Below, piece after piece: positions 1-10,938 of a DNA stretch of 64,000 nucleotides (positions are counted from its first letter, which is position 1; each line of letters begins with the position of its first letter). Both the position numbers and the translations under genes were made by a program. The DNA is from Ancylostoma caninum (taxonomy: Eukaryota; Nematoda; Chromadorea; Rhabditida; Ancylostomatidae). The notes beneath the pieces are model-generated. The model was not told where the DNA came from and did no database searches. It worked only from the letters and a program-made list of their open reading frames with translations. Location of the stretch: the NCBI GenBank assembly GCA_037903475.1, contig JBAJFG010000019.1, positions 6,075,001-6,139,000 on the forward strand, given 5' to 3'.

Positions 1-516
1 ATACATACATACATACATACATACATACATACATACATACATACATACATACATACATACATACATACATACATACATACATACATACATACATACATAC
101 ATACATACATACATACATACATACATACATACATACATACATACATACATACATACATACATACATACATACATACATACATACATACATACATACATAC
201 ATACATACATACATACATACATACATACATACATACATACATACATACATACATACATACATACATACATACATACATACATACATACATACATACATAC
301 ATACATACATACATACATACATACATACATACATACATACATACATACATACATACATACATACATACATACATACATACATACATACATACATACATAC
401 ATACATACATACATACATACATACATACATACATACATACATACATACATACATACATACATACATACATACATACATACATACATACATACATACATAC
501 ATACATACATACATAC
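1..516. repeat. (ATAC)n tetranucleotide microsatellite
   Basis: An almost perfect ATAC tandem array fills the first 516 bases and runs off the left edge, so its true length is unknown. The purity over about 129 units suggests recent expansion or active slippage. It lies 5' of the exon at about 961. Confidence 0.99.
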
Positions 517-786
517 TTACAAACTTCAACTTTTATATAAACAGATGTATATATTCTTGCGTTTTCAACCTCTTAAATCATTTCGAAGTCGCTGCATCTT
601 TGCATACTGGAAGAGTGATCTAAATTTTGGGCGCTCCCTCATAAGGAAGTTAGTAATTGTTCCATAGGACAGAGTGAAGCACCACACGAAATTGCGATTC
701 TCTCCCGAAACCGCATGATTTGTTTAGATCTCATCTACACAGTGATTTCGTTGAGAAAACCACTTCCAGCTGCGGGTGCTGTTTCG

Positions 787-850
787 GGTTACTCTTCCAC
801 TAAACGAACCCTTTCTTTAGTGGAAGGGTTCGTTTAGTGGAAGGGTAACT
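787..850. repeat. near-perfect hairpin (inverted repeat)
   Basis: A left arm (787-813) and a right arm (824-850) are reverse complements over 27 bases, apart from two mismatches near the open end. They are separated by about 10 bases. The core is CCACTAAACGAACCCTT and its complement. It lies in the presumed intron just upstream of the exon at 961. It could be a small foldback element or a local inverted duplication. Confidence 0.85.
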
Positions 851-960
851 CAATAATAACCAAAGATTCGAATATTTGTATGACTCTCAATCCCAAATTT
901 TTATCCTAAATACTTCAAAACTAACATTTCTCTATTTCTTGAGAGTGTGGCTTGAATTTC

Positions 961-1085
961 AGGTGAGAGCTCATGAAGAAGTCAGAGATTCTGCAGCTGA
1001 AACGACTGAAATAACCAATCCCACGGCGAGTCATATTGCACCTGGTGTTGCTTGTGTCTCACTTGCCATGCTGTCTTTATTGTAG
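961..1085 (+). CDS. probable 3'-terminal exon of an upstream gene; GPI-anchor-like C-terminus
   Basis: A good acceptor (tgaatttcag) is followed by a frame of about 40 residues that ends in TAG at 1083-1085. The peptide is acidic and Thr/Ser-rich (HEEVRDSAAETTEITN). It closes with a small-residue spacer and a hydrophobic tail, GVACVSLAMLSLL. A hydrophobic tail directly at the stop, after a polar Ser/Thr stretch, is how a GPI-attachment signal or a short terminal membrane anchor looks. The rest of the gene would lie before or beyond the microsatellite, outside the window. The family is not recognised. A chance open frame behind a chance acceptor is the alternative. Confidence 0.4.
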
Positions 1086-1449
1086 TTGAGATTCCGAACG
1101 AGTTTTCGCGGGAACGAGTAACTGCAAGAGTTTTCAGATTTTCAAATTTTTTTTTGTTACCAGTCTGGCCGTCCGGCTGAGGTCGGGCTTCCAGACTTCT
1201 TCCAATGCTCGCTTCGCTTGAATTAATTCATCTCATATCCACACTAATATGACTTATTGTCCAATCGAGTTTCTCAATGGAAAACCAACTCAGAGTGTAA
1301 CATTACATTGTTTTCTCCTGCTGTCTTTACTCTACGCCAGTGAACCCTGTACAGAAGAGCAACGTGCCGTCTTGGTACGCAATAAGTTATCGATTGACAT
1401 GGCAAGCTATCTTCCACCGATTTACCGTGGAATGATGATAGATAATAAT

Positions 1450-1680
1450 TATAATCTGTCCGAAAAGACGAGTCCGCCCACGCACGCGGGGATCGAGGAG
1501 CTGCCACGTTTGCCAGCACTCCACGTCATCATCTCTAATCTGCGTATCACGTTTCATCGTTATCTTCACAATGATTTGGTTGTGACATGGACGGCGTGGC
1601 AGCCAACAGCATCCGTTCCAGCAACGTCGCCTCTCGATCTCCGCGTGCGTGTGCGGACTCGTCGTTTCGGACAGACTATA
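1450..1680 (+). mobile_element. TIR MITE, copy 1 (about 231 bp)
   Basis: The element starts TATAATCTGTCCGAAAAG and ends in the complement of TATAGTCTGTCCGAAACGAC. The terminal inverted repeats are about 45 bp and contain CGAGTCCGCCCACGCACGCG. A second copy lies at 15632-15871 in the opposite orientation. It shares the whole interior, including CTGCCACGTTTGCCAGC and TGGCAGCCAACAGCATCCG. It has no coding capacity, and the open frames across it are by-products of its GC-rich ends. It is probably a non-autonomous DNA transposon with TA or TATA target preference. Confidence 0.9.
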
Positions 1681-1947
1681 CCATTTCTTGCACATTATTG
1701 TTGGCAAAGTGACAGGAGTTAGATTGAGTAGGAAGATGGTGAGGAACGGTTAGGCGCAAATGAGAAGGGTGAACACAGGAATGGTTTTGATGCTGAACAA
1801 AGGGCAAATATGCACATGATTCATTTACTGCAGGGGGCCATTGTTAAACATTACCACTGCTGGGATGCGATACCGCTCTCACTTGACGGCGAACTCGTTT
1901 TGTAGTGTTTCATCGCTAATTGGCTCGGGAGCAACAGTGCGCCTATT

Positions 1948-2171
1948 CGCCGGCGCACTCTCACCACACGGTGGGACCTGTTTCCAGGCCTTTGCGCACT
2001 TTTGGGAGCCGCCGCGCCCTTATCACAGCGGTGGACCTGTCTCCCCCACTTTTGGGCGCCGGCGCTCCCTTATCACAGCGGTGGACTTGTCTCCTCCACT
2101 TCTGGGCGCCGGCGCACCCTCATCACAGCAGTGGACCCGTCCCCCCACTTTTCGGCGCTGGCGCAGCCCTT
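1948..2171. repeat. 50-bp GC-rich minisatellite (about 4.5 units)
   Basis: Units of exactly 50 bp, then 49 bp, start at CACTTTTGGG near 1997, 2047, 2097 and 2146. The unit is roughly CACTTTTGGGCGCCGGCGC followed by TCCCTTATCACAGCGGTGG and a CCTGTCTCCC tail. A divergent unit precedes it at about 1948. The open frames here arise only from the repeat. Confidence 0.92.
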
Positions 2172-2674
2172 CTGTAATAACTCCATTGACGGACCCGTTG
2201 CCCATTATCCAACCTTCTCTTCGATCTCATCTCTACCCCACTCAACCATACCACACCGGTTCCTAGACCTTTATGTGATCTCGCAATCACTGAAGTGATT
2301 ACGGAACCTTCTATTGCACCCCTAAGCATAAGATGATTTAGAACAGTTTAATTAATGGTGATCGAAGCGATCTAAACACATTCGTCGACTTCTATGACAG
2401 AACTGAATCTCAACAGGATTTTGAGCGAAAACGGCTGAAAGTCCTACTCAGTATTTCATTTGATGGATTCATTCCAAAACGACTATCAAAGATCGAGCCT
2501 TTACATGCGACGATATGCTCAAAAAACTAACACATTCTCGACAATGTGCTCAACCGGCCAACACACGTGGTGCTACGAATGGTGCACAACTAGTTGAGCA
2601 CAAACGCGTGCTTAAAGGCAGCACCAGCCGACCCTTGACTCCGAGGTGTGGCGCGGGTGGTGAATTACAGAGGT

Positions 2675-2993
2675 AGCACATCATAAATGTGAAACGGACA
2701 CTGACAATGATGGCTTACCTGCAGAGAAACTGGAACTATCGTCGCGAACACGCCTGGACGTGTTCGTGCACGGACCAGTGCTCCGATGTCGGGTGTGCGT
2801 GTTCCGCCACGAAACCCTGTGAATTCAAAGCACTTTGTACTCCTTTTGCGCCAAACCACGTGCCGGAATGACTTTAGCGCCGAGGAAAACTCGTACCGGC
2901 GCGAACATGGCCAGATGTGTTCGCGACGACATTTCTATTTTCTCTGCAGGTCGGCCATCATTGTTTGTGATCGTTTTACTTTTGTGATGTGCT
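2675..2993. mobile_element. foldback element with about 90-bp inverted arms
   Basis: The left arm (2675-2765) and right arm (about 2905-2993) are imperfect reverse complements. Shared blocks include ACAATGATGGC, ACCTGCAGAGAAA, TCGTCGCGAACAC and AGCACATCA. The spacer is about 140 bp. No protein is encoded. The frames read here are shadow frames of the repeat. Confidence 0.75.
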
Positions 2994-3781
2994 GTTTGCT
3001 GTCTGCTCGCCGGCATGCTATTTCTAGGGTCTTCTCTTTCCGATTTGCTCGAAAATCCTTAAAATAGGGGGGAAAACTGCTAGAAATCGCATAACAGCAG
3101 CAGAATACATAGGTTGCAGCGCATGCGGCGCGGTTGCGCGACGTCCTTCTCGAGGCCACAGATGGACCAACGCCATCCACTGTAGATGTGCGTTTCATCG
3201 CTGTGCTGTTACAACCATCAAGTCATCGCTGAGTGTGTCCTTTTGAATCATTCGTGAATTTCGTGTGGCATGATCAGCTTTTTAGAGGGGAACTTTGGCC
3301 TTTGTACTTACGAATTGATGACTTGCAATGGAAAGAAGCGAACAAATACTTGATCTCTATTCTCGCTGCAGTAGCGCACACTCGTCGCGAGCCGAGTGAG
3401 CCCATCGTCGATGTTTTGTTCGATAGGGTTGGTAAAGAAGGCGCACGATTATCCATATGCTCTAGAACCACTATACTTCGCAATCTTGATCTAAAACCAC
3501 TATATTTCACAATCAATATAATCCTTATCCAGCGAGTTGTATAGCTCTATTTATGCTGCTGTTGACTGGGCATTTTCTCGGTTACGTGTCTGTGACAAAC
3601 CTCTTGCTTGATTTGAATCAATTTATGGGCCTCATCTGTAAAAATATTGACTTTATATTAATTATTATATTAAATATTGACGAAATTCTGAGAACAAGCC
3701 CGACAAAGTTGTTCACTAAAAGCAATCAAATGAAGTTGCAAGCACAGTTAAAAAAGTAAATAAATAGAGGACTGCACGATC

Positions 3782-4209
3782 TTCACCTAATTCTTATCAA
3801 ACAGCTAACAAAGAAACCCAATGGTAAATCACTAGTGCTGGATTATAGGCTCGAGAGCGAAATCACTCGCCTCCATGAGATACCTATCGAGATTGAAGTC
3901 CACGGTGTTTCGTGGTCTGTAGACGTAGAAACACACCGAGGAGTAGCTGATTCAGCTGTGAGGAGCTTATTTTTTGAAATGCTCTACCAGTCATCATAAT
4001 GGCTCGAAGACATCGGTTCAGATTCGAAGGGTACTTTGGAACACCGCGGCGGAATTCAGCTTCAGGCTGCTCAAAATGCTATATATCGGGGCGTCGCAAT
4101 GATTCACGGAGACTGCAGATTGCCCAAGAGAGCGAAAATGCATTGCAGAGAAGTTGTGAGTCGTACCCAATTGATGGAAGACTTGGATCAACGGAGCAAC
4201 GGAAATAGA
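3782..4209 (+). pseudogene. possible decayed coding segment with one in-frame stop
   Basis: One reading frame stays open for about 72 codons before TAA at 3997-3999. It then continues in the same frame for another 69 codons to TGA at 4207-4209. The conceptual peptides look protein-like: KQLTKKPNGKSLVLDYRLES in the first half, and GGIQLQAAQNAIYRGVAMIH followed by GDCRLPKRAKMH in the second. There is no start codon at the head and no recognised family. I infer a gene or transposon fragment with one nonsense mutation. A chance open frame is possible. Confidence 0.3.
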
Positions 4210-5140
4210 TGAGGTGTGTTCCCGATTCATTTCTATAAAGAATACTGAAAAGGAATCCATTTGCAGCTGGCGTTCGCTGCTTTTCCTCTAGCAGCTGTGA
4301 TGGAGATTATACGGTCACCTATTGCGGCGGTGTCATTGTTAGCATATTGGCTTTGCCTCCGAATTATCTCTAATACACCTTATTTACCTCTAGAAGGAAT
4401 ACACCTAGCCCAGAGGTTGGCAGCTCTCACAAAGTAGACATGGTTCATATGCCACCACATATTTTTACATTGAAGTGTCGCGTGAGTGGTTTTTTCTACC
4501 ACTTCCATTGCTTAGGTCTTCTAGCGAAAGAATCTAACAAAGATGATGGCTGGGACTTGAAAGCCAAAACACCAACATTTTCTGACATTTTCCGAAACTC
4601 CAAACCACAGAAACTGTCAGCGTTGCAGATATTCTTTGATCATGCTATGCCAGAATAGCCACTTTGGGATAGCTATACTTTTGAAAATCTTCCTCTTCGA
4701 ATCCATGCATCAACGGCTGCAACATAAAGTTGATCAGAGTACTACCACTAATTCAGCACTAGTTGTAGAGAAGTAGTTGTAGGTCTGTTTTTTAATGGTT
4801 TGATCCATCTCCCACCTGTACATTTAAATTGCAGATATTTGCTTTCTAAAACGTGTTTAACATTTTCGCTGGCAGATGTTTACTTATAAATGATGCTATG
4901 TTCTCTCTGAAGAAATAAGTAGAGAACAACTACAAAAGCAGGTGCTATGATCAGCTATGCCATGATTTCTTTTCTATTTATCCATTACTTGCACATTTTC
5001 AGACTTCCCATGGATGTGCTAGTGAATGAAAACATTTATTTCCCTAAGCATAGCCATCTAAACTTATTCGATCTCAGGAACCAGCATCGTAACTGTATGC
5101 GAGAATACTGCAGGATTAATAGTACGCAACACTCTCAATA
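4210..5140. other. no supported feature
   Basis: AT-rich sequence. I see no credible exon, RNA gene or clear repeat here. Confidence 0.5.
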
Positions 5141-5198
5141 GTTCATCCTTTGGCTACAGTTCAAAGCGTGTGCTTTATAGCTCAAGAGCTGTACTCGA

Positions 5199-5693
5199 TT
5201 GGGAAGTATATTCGTCCAAAACCTACTGGAAAAAGCCATCTGCAACAGACAGGATGTGGTCTTCCTACAAGGGAGGGACACCACAGGAGAACAAGTAAAA
5301 GCTCGCAGTTCTGTGTTACTCTTCCTTCATCATCAAACTAGCAACAGTGTGAAAGTATCGCTTGATGAATATAGTCTGCATGATCCTTTTTCGACTCTCC
5401 AAAATGTAACTTCTTATGATCAGCAAATTCATTCTCGTATCGCTCTGGATCTGTTACAGCTTGTTAGAAAGGAAAACAATTACTTCTTCCTCACTGAGTA
5501 TAAATCTATTCAAATCCGAGATGCTCATTTGATTAAAGGAGCTCCCTCTTTAGCAATTTTCGGATCTAATATATATTGTTATGACACGTACTTACTGTCA
5601 ATAAGAAAAGTTGAAACTAATGATGGTATTATTTTGCTCATCGGTTATGCGTTTGTTGCTTTTCCGTCTAAGTCGCTTGCTTATACTATCTAG
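5199..5693 (+). CDS. uncharacterised open reading frame, 164 codons
   Basis: This uninterrupted frame starts at ATG 5199 and ends before TAG at 5691-5693. The product has protein-like stretches, such as SYDQQIHSRIALDLLQLV and LIKGAPSLAIFGSNIYCYD, with alternating hydrophobic beta-like segments near the end. No motif or family is recognised. It sits between repeats, immediately 5' of the TIR element at 5881. It may be a fragment of a mobile-element gene or a chance frame in AT-rich DNA. Confidence 0.25.
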   Translation: MGSIFVQNLLEKAICNRQDVVFLQGRDTTGEQVKARSSVLLFLHHQTSNSVKVSLDEYSLHDPFSTLQNVTSYDQQIHSRIALDLLQLVRKENNYFFLTEYKSIQIRDAHLIKGAPSLAIFGSNIYCYDTYLLSIRKVETNDGIILLIGYAFVAFPSKSLAYTI

Positions 5694-5880
5694 ACTTACC
5701 ACGGTATAGATTTTTCAATGTTTTTTTGTATGAAAAAGTTAGATATGTACAGAAATGGTGGAATCACGCTTAAAGCGATTCCCAGCCAATGAATCCTCCA
5801 GCAGCCAGAAACATCCAACAAGATGGGCCCAGCTTCAACCCTGCAACCCCCAGGTATAAGGTTTAGATTTTTGCGTACTA

Positions 5881-6791
5881 CAGGGTGACAACAAAGTCTT
5901 TGGCCAAAGACTTCGTAGCAATTATTTCTTGCGCTTCGTCAGGAAACCCATGACTTTGTATTCGCATTGACTACCCAAATGCCTCGAACACCCATGCAAA
6001 ATTCATAATCCATAGCTCTATTTGAACCTTGTATGATCTGCAAACATGAAACGAGGTAGACATGGAAATGGCCGCATATAGAGCCTCGATGACATCTTTT
6101 CCAAGAACTTCCTCTAATTTGCTCCCCAGATCACCAATTTTCTGCTCAATATTCAAGAGGGTAGAAGCATCCTGTCCTAGGGAGATATGCGTGTAAACTT
6201 GTTTTATTGACCGGAAATGGTCAATAGACTGTCACCGACACATTTTCGCATTAGAATGCACAAAACAATAGGCAAAAGTGAGCAGAGCAGAATCCGGAGA
6301 GGTATTTTATTTCTTAGGCTTAAGCACATCTGATAAAAATAAGGTGGATTTTTGACAAAAGTTTTCCATCAAGTTCCAAAGAGAAAACAACAGAATGTTG
6401 GTTCAGCCTCTGCAGTTCCTGACTTCACAAAACCTTCACATTCGCTTAATAATTATCGTTCTCCCTGAAGTGGAGACCTCTGGATCTCCGAAGTGCAGCC
6501 CCTAAAGCACAGAATATGAGCTAATTTGCTCTAAAATACTACCTTCCTTGGTGTAGACCTAACCAGAAAACAGGGTCATAAATTCTCGACCAACTTGCGT
6601 CCCTCGAGCGTTGCAGGAGCCAACGGTTTTGTCAACTCTACGGAGAAGCCAGAAGAGATATCCAAAATCCAGGAGTGGATTCTTAAAGCGCATGAATTCC
6701 ACATAGCCTAGGTAAATTTTCAGACTGCTAGCCTACCTGATCCCAGCCTCACAATTTATTATATTTCGCCAAAGACTTTGTTGTCACCCTG
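5881..6791. mobile_element. 911-bp TIR transposon (non-autonomous, mariner-like ends)
   Basis: The ends are perfect 24-bp inverted repeats, CAGGGTGACAACAAAGTCTT plus TGGC. Each is flanked by TA (5879-5880 and 6792-6793), the target duplication of Tc1/mariner-type elements. The interior holds only a 61-residue minus-strand frame (5971-6156) with a coiled-coil-like start, and no DDE transposase. I infer a deletion derivative mobilised in trans. Confidence 0.92.
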
Positions 6792-6793
6792 TA

Positions 6794-7566
6794 CTTGTAC
6801 AATATTATGAAGCTCCACTGATCACCAAAACATTGTGCTATTTTTGTTTCGGAATTCAGCTTCACTTACTACACTATGTCAATGATGAGGAGCAACATTG
6901 CACCTCTGGATGTATTCTATACGGACTAACGAGAAGAACCCGAGGTATTTGAGTGAATGCGAATATTTTTCCATCGCTCATCATTCCATTGTTGTACACC
7001 TTCTGCATTTGGTTACCTAACAGCAGTCAAGGAAATCTTCAGGACGGAGATATACTATATTCCAGAGTTTTGAGGAACGTAGAAGTTGTATTTCTGACAC
7101 AGCATGAAACGCACAAGAGTTTCACGAAAACGGAGTGCTGGTTTCCGTGTCTTGCCTTTCAACGTTCCCCTATCGACACCCGTCGAAAGCGAAAAATTTT
7201 GGGTTACCTTTGATGTTGCAGTTATAATCCACGTGGACTGCAGCACTTTGCGTCGCTATCGCTGGCGACAAGAATAGCCGATTGCTAGCACAGCTGACCG
7301 GTGATCGCTAACATCTGTGGCCGCGTCGACGTTCCGAATCGATAGGCATCCCCACCACAATCGCCAACAAATGCGAAGCATGGTATTTTACTCGGAATGT
7401 AACCGCATCCCAAAACTACGGACGTTCAGAGCGGGGTCTCTTCGCTTCGCTCACTGTTTCGCCTCAATGAGATGACATTCCTCTCATATCAGCATGGTGA
7501 ACTCAGTTTGCTGGACATTCGTTTTCCGTGCAACGACAATGACGCAGACAGAAGTGGTCTGCCATA
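6794..7566. other. no supported gene
   Basis: Short open frames only, and none looks like a protein family. The GC content rises at 7220-7440 without a recognisable feature. Confidence 0.5.
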
Positions 7567-7569
7567 CTA

Positions 7570-9113
7570 CAGTGCGTTTCATAAATGTGTAGGCACCCCC
7601 AAATTCGTATTTATCGCAACATTGCGCCGATCTTTGGAACCTCACGCCAAGTCTGTTGAGTTTAGCATGTATTAAAACCCCTTTGTCCGGAAATTCCAAA
7701 TCACGAGCTGAGAAGCCTGCTCCACGGTATCAAATCTTCTGTATCAGAACGATATCAGACCGTTTCATGAATATGTAGGCAGTACCAATAGGCTTGAATT
7801 ACTTGATATTATTCCTACACCAGAGTATAAAAACGAAGGTATGAGTAGGAAACCGTATTAACGTCATGGGGCGAGGCCCACGTCTTTCTCTCGAGGAGCA
7901 AGCACAAGTTAAAGCTCTCCACTCGGCTGGTTTTTCGGACCGTGCTATAGCCGAGCGCCTTCGGCCTTCAGCCAGTTGTATCAACCGATTTCTGGAGAAT
8001 CCCTCCTTGATGGACAGAAGAAGTCTTGGACGTCCACAATTGTGTCTGGTCAGGATAGAAGGCAAATTGCCCGCTTGACTTTGAACTCCACCCTAACAGT
8101 TATTCAGGTACCCTGCCATTGAAGACTATTTTTAACATAAATTAAGGACTTTTCGTCTTAGATAACGAAAATCAACTAAGTTTGAGGTCCAAAGTCACGT
8201 AGTCCCCAATGTTTCAAGGGTTACTGTATGATGCGCTAACAGAAAAAGCAGCAACATCGAGAGGCAAGTCATGAAAAAAGCCCTCAGATTCACGGACAGA
8301 CATAGAGCGGCCCGCCCCCAGTTTCCACAAGCTAATATGAGCACAGTTTGGTCAAAAGTTATATTTTCTGACGAAAAAAGTGGAATCTGGACGGATGCAA
8401 CTCTGCACATGGTTACTGGAGGGATTTACGAAAACAGCCTCCCCTTTTCTCGCGTCGGAACTTTGGAGAGGAAAGTTTAATGAAGCGGGCTGCATTCTGT
8501 AGGTTTGGAAAGCTGCAGCTGGCCATCATTTTCTGCCGAATGGATGCAGAGGTGTATTAGGATGTGTTGCGCATGCATCTATTGCCATTTCTGAGCAGCG
8601 GAAGACGACGAAAGTACACTTTTCAGCCTGACAATGCAACAGTCCATGTGGCCGGCTCTACAAAAAGTTGGTTTAATCGGCACTACATTCGGCTAATGGA
8701 CTAGCCGGTCTGCAGTAGAAACCTGTGCGGAATACTCGCGCGGCGTGTATACGCCAATGCTCGGCAGTACAGCAGCGTCGCCGAGCTGGAAACCGCTGTG
8801 AGTAGAGCATGGGACTCAATACAGGCTAGCAGTTTAGAAAACCTCGTAGATGGAGTGCAAAAAAGAATTTCTGAAGTAATTTATTAAAAGGGAGGCCCCA
8901 CAAAGTACTAAGCTATGTTCATTTCAAATAAATGACTAGTTCTTTTCGACTGCCTACATATTTATGAAACGGTCCGATATCGTTCTGATACAGAAGATTT
9001 GATACCGTGGAGCAGGCTTCTCAGCTCGTGATTTGGAATTTCCGGACAAAGGGGTTTTAATACATGCTAAACTCAACAGACTTGGCGTGAGGTTCCAAAG
9101 ATCGGCGCAATGT
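7570..9113 (+). mobile_element. Tc3-like Tc1/mariner transposon, right end truncated
   Basis: The left end is TA (7568-7569) followed by CAGTGCGTTTCATAAATGTG and TAGGCACCCCC, laid out like the Tc3 terminus. About 168-bp inverted arms (left about 7609-7780, right about 8948-9113) share CAACATTGCGCCGATC and CCGGAAATTCCAAATCACG. The end motif cgtttcatraatatgtaggca recurs inside the left arm near 7761 and inside the right arm near 8952. This resembles the paired internal and terminal transposase sites of Tc3. The outermost 38 bp or so present on the left is missing on the right. A broken transposase gene lies between the arms. Confidence 0.88.
7866..8886 (+). pseudogene. Tc3-like DDE transposase pseudogene
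   Basis: ATG 7866 opens a Tc3-type N-terminal DNA-binding domain (MGRGPRLSLEEQ..., then AGFSDRAIAERLRPSASCI), a helix-turn-helix for the inverted repeats. The frame fails near 8078. Homology resumes near 8271 as the catalytic domain. VIFSDEKKWNLDG carries the first Asp and FQPDNATVHVA the second. The normal DLNPIE stretch is deleted, so the third catalytic acid is lost, and the sequence jumps to NLCGILARRVYANARQYSS. Further frameshifts and stops occur, and the end is TAA at about 8886. Family assignment is strong. The copy cannot make active transposase. Confidence 0.88.
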
Positions 9114-10690
9114 TGAAATGTAAATGTGGTCGAAGGAGGAGAGCCGGTAAACTTTGATCCCGGCGTTTCTGTTAAGAATGTAAAACGCCCGGTTCATACC
9201 TGCACTGCCCCCTTTCAAGCAGGTTTCAATGCATATTTGCGGATTCATTTGTGATCCTCTTCTTCATTAACCTATGGCTTCGTTCAGCTAAATTTGCAGG
9301 AATAATTGCAGAATTGGTTACCAAAAAGAAATGACAAAGCATTCCAAAGAATTACTGCAGCATTCCATTCTCCTGAAGGTTTCTATCCATGCGTAAAACC
9401 TCACAGGTTAGAAATATCTGAAGTCGTGTACTTCAAATCTCTTTGTTTGAAACCGGAATTTCGTCGAAGTGTTCCCGCTTTCAGAACTCAGAAATATGCA
9501 TATCTTCTCCAATTCAATTCAGATGAATGAGCTTCCTGAGGCAATACAAAAATATGCAATGCGTATAAACAGTAGAAACGGGCGTATCTCGCAACTGCTC
9601 TCTTTGCCCCGCAAGAGAGAGAGAACACTCTGCTTGGTAAAAAAATATATGGTATACATAGTATATTTCCCGTCTAAACCATCTGTTTGGATTTTGCAGA
9701 CGACCTACTGGGTCTCGTCAATGACGAACTGATAATCACCAACAGCGAGTCTTGTGCAAAATCCGGGTAAATTAGCTACTTGGATTGTTCTCTTCTAAGA
9801 AGGCTCGAGCTCGTTGAACTTATTTTTTGAAGATTTTTTATCCGTCTCGCAACTCGTGAAGAAGAAAGAAAAAAGTTTATGGTATGCTTGTGTCTGAGCA
9901 AACAAAATGGGGACCAAAACTATTTAAAGCCTTGCAGAAGGTTCTGTGTGCTGTTGAGAAATCCTTCTCCATCTCCGCTGCCTTCACTGAGGTAGTATTT
10001 TTAGGAAGGATGTACACGGCTACTCGCATATGAGCGATACCTCTAATGGCACGTTCCTCAAATGGGTCGCCAGCAGTGTAGGTTCAATTATGTTCTTTCG
10101 GTGGATTTGTATGTGCTGGCTTCTCTTTTACCTTTTATTCTTTTTTGAAGGTTTTCCTTATCTACTTTCAGCACCAAGCGAGGGCACCGCCTGAAACCAC
10201 CGAGGAACGTGCATGAACTCTTCTACTGAATATAGAGTTACAAACTAATCTCTTCGAAACACCTCCCTATTGCGTCGTTTCGTTTATTTCCTCCTGGATA
10301 TGCAGGGAAATTCAATTTATTTCGTTTTTGTTTTCCTGCGAATTTATGTCTCTCGTGATTATGTCGAGTTTTTTTTTTTTGGTTGAAATATTTGGTTGAA
10401 CGAATAAATAAACCTACGATGATGGTATTCACATGGTTGACAGTGTCAAATGCATGATAAAGAATTATCAGAACGAAAAACCTGCAATGGAGGCTGAATT
10501 CCAAAAAGGGAAAGCCAGTATGCTAGGCTCGTCAGGAAATGAAGCGCGGTTCTTCAGTTATTGGATGCACGGCTGGTCCGCTTTCAATCAGAAGCTGACC
10601 GCCCGCGCACCTACTCAGAACCTCTGCAACAACCATTTAACCAGCTTCTGAGGAACTAGTTTCAGACAGCATCAGATATTAGTTTTTCGA
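9114..10690. other. no supported gene
   Basis: Only weak open frames. One stretch at about 9884-10050 reads protein-like (KWGPKLFKALQKVLCAVEKS), but no complete exon can be defined. Confidence 0.45.
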
Positions 10691-10691
10691 A

Positions 10692-10875
10692 AGTTAGTAA
10701 AATACTATTTTCGCCACTTCCTTGCTAAATAATTGCAAATAAAAAGTTTGTAAAATAGTTGTTTTGACCTCTTCCTTGTCACATAATTGTAAAATGAAAA
10801 GCTAGTGAATTACTTGTTTCGACCGCCTTCTTCCCAAATAGTTGCAGAATGAAGACCTGGTAAAATAGTTCTCCC
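10692..10875. repeat. degenerate 54-55 bp tandem repeat (3.3 units)
   Basis: Units start at about 10692, 10745, 10800 and 10855. Each reads approximately AGTTTGTAAAATAGTTGTTT followed by CGACCTCTTCCTTG and AAATAATTGCAAAATGAAAA. It lies directly upstream of the Penelope-like remnant. Confidence 0.8.
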
Positions 10876-10938
10876 CCGAGGTCAATCCGCTAGAACAAAA
10901 CCGTACTGTGGGTTACATTCATTCAAAACGCAACATTT

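Noticed and set aside
1249..1722. 157-residue frame on the + strand with overlapping minus-strand frames
   Set aside because: Most of it covers the MITE at 1450-1680, and the matching copy at 15632 opens frames in the same way.
1841..2329. Pro/Arg-rich frames in several phases
   Set aside because: Products of the 50-bp minisatellite, not of a gene.
2665..2859. Minus-strand peptide RGGTRTPDIGALVRART resembling annotation artefacts near tRNAs
   Set aside because: The underlying DNA does not fold as a tRNA and belongs to the foldback element at 2675-2993.
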